Of a stretch of 64,000 nucleotides of DNA, positions 22,982 through 34,700 are shown one piece after another. How positions within the stretch are numbered: position 1 is the stretch's first letter; the number at the start of each line of letters is the position of its first letter. This DNA comes from Larix kaempferi (lineage: Eukaryota > Streptophyta > Pinopsida > Pinales > Pinaceae). The stretch lies in NCBI GenBank assembly GCA_027924585.1, contig BSBM01000964.1, forward strand, positions 4,017,001-4,081,000, read 5' to 3'. Under the pieces are notes generated by a model, which was not told where the DNA came from, ran no database searches, and saw only the letters and a list, made by a program, of their open reading frames with translations. Position numbers and translations under genes: made by a program.

Positions 22982-24567
22982 GCAGATGGAAGAGGACCAC
23001 ACAAGTCACTATGCACAAGCTCCAAGGGAACCGAGGCGTGCCAAGAGGCACGTTTGTCAAAACTGTCCCGATGATGTTTTCCAAGTACACAACCGGAACA
23101 AAAACCATCTCTGCAAGATACCATCGGAAGACCTGTCACCATATTTTCTTTACATAGTTGTTGCAATGAGCGATAATTTAAGTGACCAAATCGCTCATGC
23201 CAAAGTTTGCTCAAGTTATCACTATGAGCAACAAAAACTGAAGGGAAAGGTGATGACCCAAAGTTGTTAAACTTGTATAACCTGGTAATATCATCAACAA
23301 TTCCAGTAGCTAGGACCTGTTGAGGATCTTTAAAATCCTTGATTACAACTTGGTGAGGTGTAAACGTCACAGTTTTACCTTCACCAGAATGAGTGATCTG
23401 ATAGACTGATAACAAATCGCAAGAAATTCTTGGAACACATAGTACATCACTAAAATGACCATTATCTACTGGAACTATTCCAGCTCCTACAACACTTAGA
23501 GATCTATCATCACCAACAAATATTTGTTTGGTTTTACATTCATGCATAGTAGAAAAGATGGCTTGATCCTTAGCCATATGATAAGATGCTCCAGAATCAA
23601 TGAGCCATTCATTTGAAGTAGAAGAAGAAGATGCATAATAAGAATAACTAGAAGCACAAAGTGCATGTCCATGAGAGGTAGATTCTGAAGATGAATCTAA
23701 GCTGATGTGGTGCTTCTTCATTTCTACTTCCAAGGCTGCCATCTTCTTGAAACACTTAGATTCATCATGATTATCTTTCCCGCAATAGTTGCAATGACGC
23801 TCAGTCTTCTTGCCTTTTGGCTTGGATCCTTTGTCATTTCTTAAAGAAGGAGTTGACTGAGAGGGTTTTAGACCCTTGCTTGACTTATTATTGCAAAAAT
23901 TTTGTTTCTTGGGAGGCTTGGACTTTTCTTTCTGTTGGGACAATAAGGCTTTCCCAGATGTATCTGCATTGTTGATTATTTCAAGATGAATGAGTTTATC
24001 TTGTTCTCTAATCAGGGAATCACAAAAGGATTCAAGACTAGGCTCTTGATAGCTAGCTGCATTCAATGATGCTTTCATGGAGTAAAATGTAGATACAAAA
24101 ACAGAATATGCAGGTCCAAGTTTGGAAAGAATATGATAAATGCACTATTTGTCTTCCCTCTCAATCTTACATTCTGCACATAAGAGTTTAAGAGTTTTGT
24201 ACTTAGATAAATAATATTGAATGCATGAAAAGTCACTTGGATTTAATGAAATCAACTCATTTTCGAGTTGATGACCTCGAATTTCATTTTCTTTACCAAA
24301 CATAGATTCTAACTTGTCCCAAGCAGTATTAGGTTCATCAATTCCAGATATGTGGAATCGCAAATCAGTAGAGATTGACATCCCAATCAATCCATGAGCT
24401 TCATCACATCTATTTGCCCATTTTATTTTCTTATCATCATCAGTGGGTTCTTTTTCTTTCCCTGTGGTAATTCTGAAAAGTCCCCTACTTCTTAGAACAT
24501 CCTCCATACGAGATTTCCATGAGAAATAGTTGGAACTATTAAGTAGAATATCACAATGGGCGGCCAT
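22972..24567 (-). pseudogene. gag: Copia Gag, zinc knuckle, protease and integrase N-terminus (C2)
   Basis: Starts MAAHCDILLNSSNYFSW at 24567 and has the UBN2-type copia Gag fold (W and L pattern, YYLSKYKTL). A TAG at 24145-24147 breaks the frame after 140 codons; the same frame continues from there to the T run. CAG to TAG is the simplest explanation. Next come basic linker residues, the zinc knuckle CNYCGKDNHDESKC (CX2CX4HX4C), the protease active site WLIDSGASYHM and the integrase zinc-binding pattern H...H...CSGC. The frame then runs into 11 T residues (22971-22981 on the plus strand), after which the rest of integrase is in another frame. The break could be decay, length variation of the run, or slippage. 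Confidence 0.9.
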
Positions 24568-25704
24568 ATTTGTAAATTAATGACTCTAAAAGCAGAAACC
24601 AATAGTCTGCATGTGAAGAGCTCGAAAAAATAAGCGATTTAAAAAAAAACGGCATTGAAAACTGACTCTGTATGATGAAGTTATGCTTGAACAAAGAAAC
24701 TGTTGAAGATGTCCCCAATAGTGACGTGGCAGCTAGAGAATGTCCAGCAAAAAAAAGAACCCCCCTCTTCCCAATATGAACCTTTTGACAATCACTTTAC
24801 AAAAAAAGTTGCTTTAAGTGAATCACTTTTGTAAAATAAGTGATTTCACTTTTACAATGATATTACTTTTTAAATAGTGCAACAATAAATAAAAAAACTT
24901 AAGTGACTCACTTGTATTTTTATTTTTTATTATTTAAGTGAGATGCACTTTTACAATAAAGTAACTTGAAAATAGAAATTGCATGCACTTTTATTTTTAA
25001 AAGTAACTTTCTAAGACTTGAACTCAAGACCTATTAAGGAATAAAGCAACTTTGAACCAAGTGAGCTAGATTAAAAGGTATGTAAAATATGAAAATGAAG
25101 AAGGGGCTCTTTTTTTTTTTTTACTCTTCTTGCTCGATTTGCGTGCTTGCCCTTTTTCCTGCAAAACAGACCACAAAACGAAACAAAAAAACTTTTACAC
25201 ACTTGTGGAGTTAGATGTTGTTAGCTTGCCCATGAAGTCTACGTTTTCTCTCTATTTCTGATTTGCCGAGATCGCGCAATGTGCACGGCAAAGAGCATAC
25301 GCAGCCGAAAAAACCCTTTCCCTTTCTGTTTCTGATTTGCTGAGATCGCTCAAGGTGCATGGAAAAGAGCATACGCAGACGGGAAAGCAACAATCCGAAC
25401 CAAAAAAAGTCTAACAGTAAAAAAAATGAAATATGAGATTTTTTTCTTTTCAAAAAACGAAATAAAAAAATGTGTCACTGTAACATTATACCTTCAAATC
25501 TGATGAAATACGCATTTCTGGAGCAACCGGGAACCGTTTTCGATCAAAAGAAAACTATTTCCCAATGGAAACGACGCTCCGGACGCAATGGAACACCTCC
25601 CACAGCCCAGAAATGCACAGAAATACCAGAACTAGAAACCCTTTCGAGTTTCGGCAACAACAGTTCAAGATCTAGATCATAACTGGAAGCGGCACTTCAT
25701 AAAA
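24568..25704 (-). other. C2 leader with 74-bp tandem duplication
   Basis: AT-rich leader between primer site and gag. TCTGATTTGCYGAGATCG occurs at 25257 and 25331, 74 bp apart, each followed by a shared GAGCATACGCAG segment, so a two-copy tandem duplication. Several short inverted matches of AAGTGA/TCACTT lie at 24790-24960. No gene. Confidence 0.7.
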
Positions 25705-25716
25705 GCTCTGATACCA
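25705..25716 (-). promoter_or_regulatory. Primer binding site of C2 (initiator tRNA-Met type)
   Basis: Minus-strand TGGTATCAGAGC, immediately next to the 5' LTR that begins at 25717 on the plus strand. Unmutated. Confidence 0.93.
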
Positions 25717-26173
25717 TGTTTGGGTACATAGGGTACTACCAAAGGACCGAACATCAAGAGAAACCACTTCACACAAACAGATCACAGATCAACACACCGA
25801 TGTTTTGACGTGGTTTAAACCCTCTTGAGGGAAACACTCCACGGCCCCGGCCAAATAGATTCTACGAGACAATTTATTATGCAAAGAAAGAAAGTTACAA
25901 ATGAACTTCTCATAATCGATCAACTAAACAATGACCCTCCATGCTCTTTAAATAGAGATCATGGACCAATCGGGTGTTAAGCCACGGATCAAGGTTAGGT
26001 TTGATCTAAGAGAAGTTGAGCCGTCGGATCACCCTATGTCGGAAACATTCGTGACCGTCGGATTAAGTATTTACAAATGCATACTAATGCATACTAAAGA
26101 AACACACTATCCCTAACGGATATACTACACAAGTTGATCTTAACTAACTCCTAAGTGTCTAAATATCCTAAAA
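25717..26173 (-). repeat. 5' LTR of C2
   Basis: Copy of 19948-20405, with TGTTTGGG at one end and CCTAAAA at the other, so the final CA has become AA. A TATTTAAA stretch on the minus strand (25947-25954), kept in the other LTR, is the likely TATA box. Confidence 0.93.
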
Positions 26174-26178
26174 TGTGT

Positions 26179-27850
26179 AACTCAGAACATTGCTTCTTCA
26201 TTCGTGGTCAGATCCATCCCTTCTACATCCATTCTCTCCATGGGTACGATGACGACACCATCCACTACTACCACACCGGGTTTCAACCCCTATCTAGGTT
26301 ATAACGTTAATCCGTCGAACATACCTGTAGGGAGTGTCCCTTTCTCTCTGTTTGTGGTAGGAGGGGGGTAATATCATTAACCCACAATTCGGTAGGGTTA
26401 ACAACCAGACACAATGGACTGCTACCCAAGGATTTAATCCACTTACTTTCAGATGGAACAATTGCAATCCTTTCATTTCACAACCGGTGGATTGGGGAAA
26501 CACCAACCAATAGTACATGAACTAGGCCATGGGTGGTCCCCAATACCAGGTTCTTGTTTACCAGATGCCATCGACTCAACCACGTTTACTGTTTCTGGTA
26601 AATTTAAACTTGCCAGATCTTTCAAAGCTTACGGATGACCCCATGTGTCACAATGCTGCATGGCCACCCGTTCCCACCAAACTACCCTCATACATACCAA
26701 TTTTTGAAGGTAAGACTAGTGAGGACCCTAGTGACCATGTCATAACCTTTCATCGCTGGTGTTCCTCCAACTCATTGAACGACGATTCCATAAGGTTGAG
26801 GATCTTCCAAAGAACCTTGATGAGTGTTGTTGCCAAGTGGTATATTGAACTACCCACAACCGCCTTTAGCACCTTTCGGGATCTTTCCATTGTTTTCTTG
26901 AACCACTTTCAGCTTCCTATCCAGTATGATGTCGACACAGACCTTTTGTCAACATTTTGGCAAAACAAGGCCACTCATCTATATGATCATATTTAGGAGT
27001 GGTGGAGGTGAACGAGGCTCATCAAGGATGACATCCCCCCTACATTCTTACTAGAATGGTACCTTAAGTATTTGCTTCCTTATGTTTCTAAGGAAGTTTC
27101 CACTTCAGGGGTGTCTTCCAAGGAGGAGGCCATTTTGAGAACTTGGCAGCTCGACTTAGTTTATCCTCAGTATGGGTTGTTGTATGAAATCATTCCTGAT
27201 GTACCGAGGTCTAATATAGACCTAGGTAAGCCTGAACCTCGACCACATGGAAATGGCATCATGGGTTCAATCGATTCTGCAATGTTTGACGCCTTAACAA
27301 AGTAAGTTCACGCCTTGTCAGTCAAATAGACTGTTGTAGAAGCAACTTCTATTGCATCCTCCCCTTATAAAATTGAATCTGTATAACATGTACAGACAAA
27401 CCAAAAGGGCTCTCGGTAGCCAAAAAGAAAGGGCAAGAAAGGGGAGGGAAACCAACAAAATACCAATAATAAGCAAAATGTCGAGGAGGGTCAAAAAGAG
27501 AAAAGGAAGGCTAAGTTCCCTTGCAAACTGTGTCAAGGGGACCACCTTACCCACCAGTGCCCTCTAATGGAAGAATCCCAGAAGCTGATCTGGGAGAAGA
27601 AACCAGTTGTCTTGAAAGATCCTTTTCCTCATGGACAGCGTTCAGCTTCTGGAAACCCTAGTGCTGGGGGCACCACTCGTACCAACCCAGCTAATCTATC
27701 ATTTATTAACATGCTTAATTCAGATACTTTGTTGCAAACTCAAGCCAAGAATTATACCCCATACACATAGCAAAAGGAAATTCCTGAATCTTCCACTCCT
27801 CTTCACATACCTGTAGAGACATTGCCTAAGATACCAAAAGGTGTCTACAA
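26179..27850 (+). pseudogene. gag: Element B Gag with zinc knuckle
   Basis: Resumes after C2. Segments at 26529-26996, 27072-27305 and 27567-27770 are all in one frame, separated by stops. The Gag domain is at about 26640-27000: a PSYIPIFEGKTSEDPSDHV start, VAKWYIELP and FRDLSIVFLNHF, matching plant gypsy Gag. A nucleic-acid binding knuckle CKLCQGDHLTHQC (CX2CX3HX4C) lies at 27522-27560, followed by CPL. The region before it is lysine- and glutamine-rich. The frame continues into protease, so Gag-Pro was one polyprotein. Several stops fit C-to-T decay. Confidence 0.8.
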
Positions 27851-27854
27851 ATGA

Positions 27855-29012
27855 GCTGTGCACAACCCTAACACGTGGGCTGCTTCCAACTACAATGTTG
27901 TGGAGGACTTACCCCAAATCCCCTGTGCCATGTCCACCTTGGAGGTACCGCAAATTTTCCCATTTCAATACAGTGCACTTCTTGCAGTGATTGGGAGTGC
28001 TAATTCGTCTAACATGCTTGCACACATTGATATGAGAGATATTAAGTACCGGTCTCCATATCATGTCACTCTCCATATCAAGGTAATCCATGGTCCTAAG
28101 ACCATCCGACAAGCTATAGTTGATGAGGGTGCATCTACGTGCGTAGTGTCTATTTATTGTTGGAGATCTTTGGGTGAGCCTGAGTTAGCTCCCTCGAACA
28201 TGATACTCACTTCCTTCAATGTAAGATCCTTCCATCCACACGGAGTCTTACCATCCTTTGATGTCGAACTTGCATGCAAGCTAGTATTAGTAGAGGTTGA
28301 AGTTCAGGATTCCCCACTCAATTATAACTTTGTGTTGGGTAGGAGCTGGACATATGCCATGCAGGAAGTTCCATCAGCTGTCTTCCGAGTCATAATGTTC
28401 CCACACGAAGGAAAGATCGTCATAGTTGATCAACTTTCCTTTACCCAAAAGAAAAACCAGGCTTCATCAGACTCATCCATTCCGTTGATTGATCAATCTG
28501 GCCCAGTCACTGAGAGCTTAGGAGCATGGATTTATGGGTCCTTAATAGGAACTTTTGACCTACCTACTCCTGCCTTGTTTGTTGGTTCTGAAGAATGTTC
28601 ACCTTCTGAGACTTCCATGGTCTATTCAATGACAGATGCACGGAATCTCCCCACTAAATTAGAACCAATTGTTCCTGTATCTGTTGCAGAGATAACCTAC
28701 TTAGATCCACAACAAAATGTAGGAGAACATATCATGACTCCATTGGTCTCTGCTGAGTCAAATATGGACTATGCTCCTGCATGGTCACTAGAATCCACCT
28801 GCTTTCCTGATGGTTTAGACACAGTTTTGCCTTCTGACGAAACGTTCTTGGAAGCCATGATAGGCTTGGACTGCTCGCAAAAAAATATGCACCCCAAGTC
28901 CTATCTACTTCCCGTTCTGAACTTGATAGAGAGAGGTGAGTTCTCTCCGAGACCCAGTGAGAATGTCGATTGGTCCTCTATCCCTTCCACTTCACAAGCT
29001 GTTTTTGCTTAA
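27855..29012 (+). pseudogene. pro: Element B aspartic protease and linker
   Basis: Open for 385 codons after a TGA at 27852, in the Gag frame. Residues near 28110-28160 read AIVDEGASTCVVS, the retropepsin site with DTG changed to DEG. PLNYNFVLGRSW near 28315-28350 is the ILGR-like second motif of the family. The C-terminal third has no domain. Just beyond the stop, about 29130-29205, there is an FHEIFSRPHHEIPGIDPT motif that usually stands right before reverse transcriptase in Tat-like Pol, but no reverse transcriptase follows. The DEG site suggests lost or weak activity. Confidence 0.8.
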
Positions 29013-29309
29013 GGGAATAGGACGAGTACATTGAGAATCATCCCCATCAACATTTCCCCTAAACCTCGGGTCAAGGAACATATCTTTATTGGAGCGGACT
29101 GTTATCTTGATGAGATCATTCCATACACCAATATTTTCAATGATTTCCATGAAATCTTTTCCCGGCCTCATCATGAGATCCCAGGCATTGACCCTACTTG
29201 AAGAAGTGCTATTGTGCTTCTTCATGTATTTTTAGCTGTACATTTTTTTAAAGTTAATTTTTTTTACAGTTGTTGTAGTCTTATGCATCTTTTACTTTTG
29301 GTGTTTTAG

Positions 29310-29735
29310 ATGTCAAATGAACACTTCATAGGGTTTGCATATGGTGCTAGCTGCCACACCAATCAGTTAGCCTCAGCTACTTGGGTTATTTACTCACCAG
29401 CCGACCAACTAGTGTCTTCGGGAGGGGCTTGTCTAGGTCCCACAACGAACAATGTGGCTGAATACAGTCCAATTAGAGAGCTACTCCGAGATTCTTTGTT
29501 TCATGGCATTTCACATTTGGAGGTATGACTCGACTCGCAATTAGTTTTTTTTTAGTTGTTGGGTGTTTATCAGGTTAGATATCCTACTTTGCTACGTCAG
29601 TTCACGGGAGTTAGCTTACTTGAGAGACAGTTTGATTATATCATGTATCAACATATTCCAAGGAACTTGAATGCATTAGTTGATTCATTTGCAAACTATG
29701 TTTTAGATTGGCATTTGCATCATTCACACACATAG
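29310..29735 (+). pseudogene. Tat-type RNase H of element B
   Basis: In the same frame as Gag-Pro. Starts at ATG 29310 and ends at TAG 29733. Motifs in order: FAYGASCHTNQ (first acidic position changed; FADGAS expected), the TTNNVAEY motif with its glutamate, LDSQLVF with its aspartate, YQVRYPTLLRQF, and an ending near residue 140 with SFANYVLDWHLHH. This is the archaeal-type RNase H known as an extra domain in Tat/Ogre gypsy elements. Two inner stops are TGA where CGA is expected (29526) and TAG where CAG is expected, both C-to-T. It follows the protease with only about 300 bases between and no reverse transcriptase. Confidence 0.85.
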
Positions 29736-29906
29736 TATTTCATGCCTAAAACACAATAACACACATGTAGATAACCGATACCGTATATATATCCGATATT
29801 GTATCAAAAAAATTATGAGTTTGGATCAGAAGTCTGTCACAGAGTCATGTCATAAGATACAAAATTGGGTTCGATGGCCTCAAAATATACATAAAATATC
29901 CTTCTC

Positions 29907-31148
29907 CTATGGAGAAGGTGGGGCCTCATCTTCCTCTGCTGCCTCCCGGTAGCATATGACCAGCCTAGCTACTTTCCAAAGCAACCTAATCCAGGCTGGG
30001 GGCACACCTACTACATCCTCCTGCATATCAACTGGCATCCGCTCAATACGGTATGTAGGAATGTCATGAGTCAACCGACTCATCTTCCTCTCTATGGTCC
30101 CCAGTGTGGCATTAGCTGCACCCACCTCTACTGGTCTCATGAAATTATATCGATGTCCCTCAGGGCGCACTAGTCTAACATCTGCATTTGACACTTTGTT
30201 TTCAGTATTTCAAACTCATTATAAAAATCATATATGCATAAATTTGAAAAAATTAAATAATTTTTCAAAAAACATAAACATACCTATATCTCCCCAGGCT
30301 ACTCCTGGAGGAAGTATCAGCTCTAGATCATTACGGAAGTCTAGGCCTGCATACAGAAACTGCTCAAAAGCTGGCACCTGTCATTCCCACCAACCCCAGA
30401 AGTCATCCTCTTAGTAACATAGATTGCTCTCGCCACCACCCTGGCGGAGGAATATCTCACCCCAACGGGCCAACATAGGCTCACGAGGGTTGATAGGGGG
30501 TAGTGCCATACCCAATCTAATAGCAAGCATACTCTCAAAGAGGAAGGTGAAAAGTATGCTTCCATATCCAAAATTCTTCATTCTGTTGGTCTTACACCCC
30601 GAGAGTTGAAGTTTCATGTTCTCCAAAAGACTCGAACACCAGTCATAAACATGCCCTTGCAATCATTCAACACCTATATGTGTGTAGTTCCTCGAGGCAA
30701 GATGTTGTGAAGCACTTCCTCCTATTCGGTTAAGAACACTTAGAATAACTCGAAGATGGAAGCTTACAATAGTAGAAATGAGAACTTGACTACCACATTT
30801 CTTACTTCCTGGTACACAGTATGCATTGATATATTCTTGCATTGTCAATGCGCCCACTTTGCTAGAAGACCCTTTTAGATTCACCGACTCTCCTCTATGA
30901 GAGAGACCTGTGATAAAGTAAATGTCATCTACGCTAAGCTCCAGTATCTCACCTGGGATATCAAACACCATGGCATCCGCATCCCAGTATCGGACAAGCC
31001 TTTCTAGCAAGAGTATTTGTGCTCGCATGTTGACTGTTCTGTAGAATTTCAGTAATCCACACCTTCTGAGTGTATGAAGAGTCATTGGATCTTGCAATGC
31101 TTCTTGATCCATATCTTCATGCTCTATTTTTCTCCATACCAATACCAT
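29907..31148 (-). pseudogene. Antisense plant-mobile-domain gene of element B, two exons
   Basis: Minus strand, opposite to gag-pro. Exon 1 (31148-30284) has the PMD pattern: an LRRCGLLKFYRTVNM motif, LLERLVRYWDADAMVFDIPG and LSVDDIYFITGLSHRGE. After an in-frame TGA at 30663-30665 come VYDWCSSLL, KNFGYGSILFTFLFE and, beyond another stop, AGLDFRNDLELILPPGVAWG. A GTATGT donor at 30283 and a TGCAG acceptor at 30182 bound a 102-nt intron. Joining 30284 to 30181 keeps the frame and makes a D codon. Exon 2 is then open to the stop at 29907. PMD proteins are nuclear plant proteins and a transposon-borne family. Antisense extra ORFs of this sort are known in Tat elements. Stops show this copy is decayed. 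Confidence 0.78.
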
Positions 31149-33673
31149 CCTTCCAAGAAACAGTCAATTTTTAGCCTTTTTTCAACTTTTTGGCCACTTT
31201 CAGGGGTGTACGCTAGTCTTTACACTAGACAGGCACGTTTAGAATGTTGTTGTTCTTCATGCATAGTAGTGTACATGCAGAGCACATTGTGAGCATTGCC
31301 AAAACAATATTTTTAACCATAAAAATTGACAAAAAAGACATGAAAATGCAAGTTTGGGAGGAATGAACATACTTGGTGGAAGTAGAAGGTTGATTGGTAC
31401 TCTGGTTGATTGTAATGAGTGGAAGAAGATCAAGGGTTTGCTCCAATTCTTGACCTAGAATTCACAATTGTGATAATTTATTTTCTAATTTGAAACTAAT
31501 TATATAAAACTGAGTTTAATTTTTACCAACTTTTTGCAAAAGTATATAGTTTCAAGTTGTTCTTAAAGGGTTCTATTTAATCACTAATACTTGCAGGTTT
31601 TGGTGAAGTAATTCTACCCTAGATATTCCAAATTTTCACTACATTCTCAAAGCATTGAACCGGTATGACTTAGTTTCTTTATTGATGGACCAATATAGAC
31701 GTTGTATTGATCATTTATTATGTCATTGAGAAATTTTGTCGCCACTTACTAACTGGATTATTAAGATCACATTTTTGGTAGGTCATGAACATATGATCCT
31801 AGTAGCTGTCTTTTAAGTCATTTTAAACTCTTGTTTTGACTATGAAAAACTAAACAATATTGCCGAGCAAACTTGGCCTCTTCAAGCTCGTTAAAGGAAT
31901 TGAAGGTCCATTTGCCTAGGTATAAGTTTAACCCTTTTCCGGACCTTTGTGGATTACTTACGAAAAGGGAATACTCTAGCCATCCATGGCTAGAAGAGTT
32001 CTCCTCTCATTGTTTTATACTTTTTCAGGAGAGGGGACTAAATATATGAAAAAGGACTTTTGGAGCCTCTATTTAGGGTTTTCAGGCTCTCAAAACATGA
32101 AAACACTAAGTGAGCACTCACCTACTCGGGCTCGATGTAAAATCCATGAGAGAGTAAATAGAGGATTTTTTAAGTTTTTCGGACTCTATAAACAAGAAAA
32201 CATTGACGAGCATTAACCTACTTGGGCTCGATATTAAAATCCACGAGTAGGTGTATGGAGTTATTGCTTAAGTTTTTCAAACTCCTTAAAATTGAAAACA
32301 CCGGCGAGCAAGAACAGATCTCGGATTCACATTAAAATCAAGAGATCAGTAATATAGAGTATTCTTCTATCTCTTCTTCAAACTTTGTAAACAATGAAGA
32401 AGGTATCGAGTCTTCCTCCCATGGGCTCGTTAAACTTATTACATGGTTGGACTTATTGAGTTTTCTATTTTTCTTAGACTCATTAAAACAATAAGAAGAA
32501 TATTTTTTTATCAAAAAGAATAACGGATAAGAAGGGTATATTGCATCTTTTTCAGTTTCGAAGGTAGTTATGTCAGTCATATCCTTGAACACAACATCTA
32601 CTTGAGTCTTTCATGTTAGTTGGGTTTTAGTTTTTGACCTTAGGGTCAACTTGATCTCCGAGTTTTTACTCCCCCGGTTGGTTATTATTCCAACCATATG
32701 GAGGGTCTGTTATGTCTCCTACATCGCAGACTTATATCATTTTCCCTGTCATATTGAAAACTGCCTAAGTCACTTTGTGTTGTGCTCACTGTTCAAGGAT
32801 ACAACTTGTGTCGGCCATTCTGCATTTTACCTTGACTTCATGTGTCGGCCATCCTAGTGTCAGTTTGTTTTATCTTGTTACTCGTCCTACTCCGCATAAG
32901 TTCATACCTATGAGTATTCCTCATGTTGGATGATGGAGGATGCATTAATGCCTCCCTTCTAGTGGACTTCTTCCCATCGACCTCAACTCATTATGCTCTA
33001 GGAATGAAGTTTAGAGTTTCAGTTAGTACCTTCGGGATTGCATTCATCAGTGGTAGTTTCCCTTGCTGTTGAATAAATGGGAATACATCAATGTATCTTA
33101 TTCAACAGGTTACTCAAGTGTTCGACTTCAAGTCCACTTATTCACACTTGTTTTCATTGTACTAGGTACCTTGGACCCCATTATCATTATCGATGGAAGT
33201 CCTTGCGTTTGTTAACGGTATACATCAATGACCGGTATTCAAACGAAACCCCCCATGTTCGACTTCAACACATTTATTCACATGGTTAGGGTTTGTACCT
33301 TGCATTTTTTTGGATGAAGACCTTGGGACTATGATATCATCACCATATTTATGTTATCCCCCAAGCTACACAAGACTGAGCCTCACTCATTTTGGTTCTC
33401 AATGAGACATAGATCTAGATTGTTGTTATGGCTATGATCTCCCTGTTGACATGGATCCACATTTGTATTTCAATGGCCATGCTCTATATATACATCTCCT
33501 AGATATGTATCGGAGATCATGTTACACATCTATATGATGTCAATAATGTAATTGCTCTCTAACCTTGATTGTTGTTTCAGGTGTTTCTTGAGACTTGGTT
33601 CTGTGGTTTCTTGCTCCTCCTTTGACTTGGACTTATAATGTATTTTGACCATCGTTTCCCTCTGAACTCACAC
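31149..33673 (+). other. 3' region of element B upstream of the 3' LTR
   Basis: About 2.5 kb of AT-rich DNA between the PMD gene start and the purine tract. No coding is recognised. The centre carries a diverged tandem array, listed separately. The part just after 31149 could hold the promoter of the antisense PMD gene, but no clear TATA box was assigned. Confidence 0.5.
32060..32560 (+). repeat. Diverged ~97-101 bp tandem repeats in the B 3' region
   Basis: About five units with a shared CTCNNNAAAACANGAAAACA...GGGCTCGATNTAAAATCCANGAG core. Comparable points fall at 32087, 32183, 32282, 32383 and about 32479, i.e. 96, 99, 101 and about 96 bp apart. The units differ a lot, so the array is old. 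Weaker similarity may extend left to about 31840. Confidence 0.7.
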
Positions 33674-33686
33674 ATTAGGGGGCATC
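33674..33686 (+). promoter_or_regulatory. Polypurine tract of element B
   Basis: ATTAGGGGGCATC just before TGTTATAG of the 3' LTR. Confidence 0.65.
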
Positions 33687-34700
33687 TGTTATAGGTCAAA
33701 TATTCATTTCTCCATCCCGTGATCACCTTGCCTTGTAGATCACACAAAAGGACATAAAGGATTGAAGAGCTAGATTGCCTTGGATGACTTGCTGCCAAAA
33801 GTACACTCCTCACCTGAAAAGATTGTAGTTTCTCCTGCTTTTGCCACATGTACACCCCTATCTACACTATAAACTAGCATATGCCTTGAGAAATACCCTA
33901 CTTTCCTTAAGGACAACTAGCGTACATCTCCCAAAAAGTTGTAAACGCTTGTTGTAAAGCCCAAAAGTTTCTTCCTGTATGCTACTCTTGTTGTATGAAA
34001 CCCACGTACATCTTAAGATGAAATCAAAAATATATTAATTTGATGAATTGGGATTAGTTGTAGTTGGTTATGCAACTTCCCCAACTTCGCAATCCAACCA
34101 GCTCTCGATCTAAACTGCCTGCATTGTCCCATAAATACAACGAGGATCCATGAGAGGGGTTACTCACACACTCATTATACTCATAATGCTCGTAAAATCT
34201 TTAGAGAAGGATTGAAGTATTGTTACGCTAGAGGAAAGTCCAAAGTTAGAGTAAAGAACAGAAGCCCAGGATCCGGTTGCAGAAACATCTCTACACGTCA
34301 GGTATATTGTACTGATTTTATGTTTCTTTGACAATAAAAAGGTCGCAACACCCTTCCTGTCCCAAATCAGATATCTATTGGATTGTATGTCTATTTGGCT
34401 TAATTATTGATCATAGTTGATGTTAAATTGCTTTATAATTTCATCATATGTTATATGGTCAAGATACGTTGAGGAAGGTATCTTTTGTATGACATGTTTT
34501 TCAAGCAGAACATCGAGCGGGAGATCAAGTGAAAGACCAAGCGAAAGCTAGGATCAACCGTCAAAAAGAGGTATGTATTTCAATCCCGATCTATTTATTT
34601 TGTAGTAACTAATTGCAATATAATCAATGTGTTTACTTGTCAACCCTGTCGAGTTGGTAGTGTCCATCTCCTCACTATAGGGTAGAAATCCCGAACAACA
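33687..34700 (+). repeat. 3' LTR of element B
   Basis: Starts TGTTATAGG and ends GAACAACA, followed by the CCTCC duplication (34701-34705). Homologous to 9235-10250 except for the last ten bases. Confidence 0.88.

Larger units (their letters stand above)
19948..26173 (-). mobile_element. Element C2: nearly complete Ty1/copia retrotransposon
   Basis: Minus strand, 6.2 kb, inserted in the gag of B. LTRs of 458 bp (19948-20405) and 457 bp (25717-26173). Flanks GGTGT and TGTGT agree at four of five bases. The initiator-Met primer site directly adjoins the 5' LTR, and a purine tract adjoins the 3' LTR. Gag, zinc knuckle, protease, integrase, reverse transcriptase and RNase H are all present in copia order. 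I count about 16 mismatches and a 1-bp gap between the LTRs. Only two lesions are seen in coding: one TAG and one shift in an 11-T run. Lineage may be Tork-like, which is not certain. Confidence 0.95.
9235..34700 (+). mobile_element. Element B: Tat-like non-autonomous gypsy element with antisense PMD gene
   Basis: Plus-strand element of about 25.5 kb including two nested copia elements, and about 12 kb without them. LTRs are 9235-10250 and 33687-34700. CCTCC is found at both 9230-9234 and 34701-34705, a perfect 5-bp duplication. A purine tract lies just before the 3' LTR. Order inside: long leader, Gag with zinc knuckle, aspartic protease, RNase H of the type found in Tat/Ogre elements, an antisense PMD-like gene, then a tandem array. 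No reverse transcriptase or integrase motif is seen, and the frame passes from protease to RNase H with little space between. The LTRs differ at about one base in ten over the first 300 bases. Confidence 0.88.

Noticed and set aside
25211-25453. 80-codon minus ORF in the C2 leader
   Set aside because: It spans the 74-bp tandem duplication and poly-T stretches, with no domain and no counterpart in copia elements.
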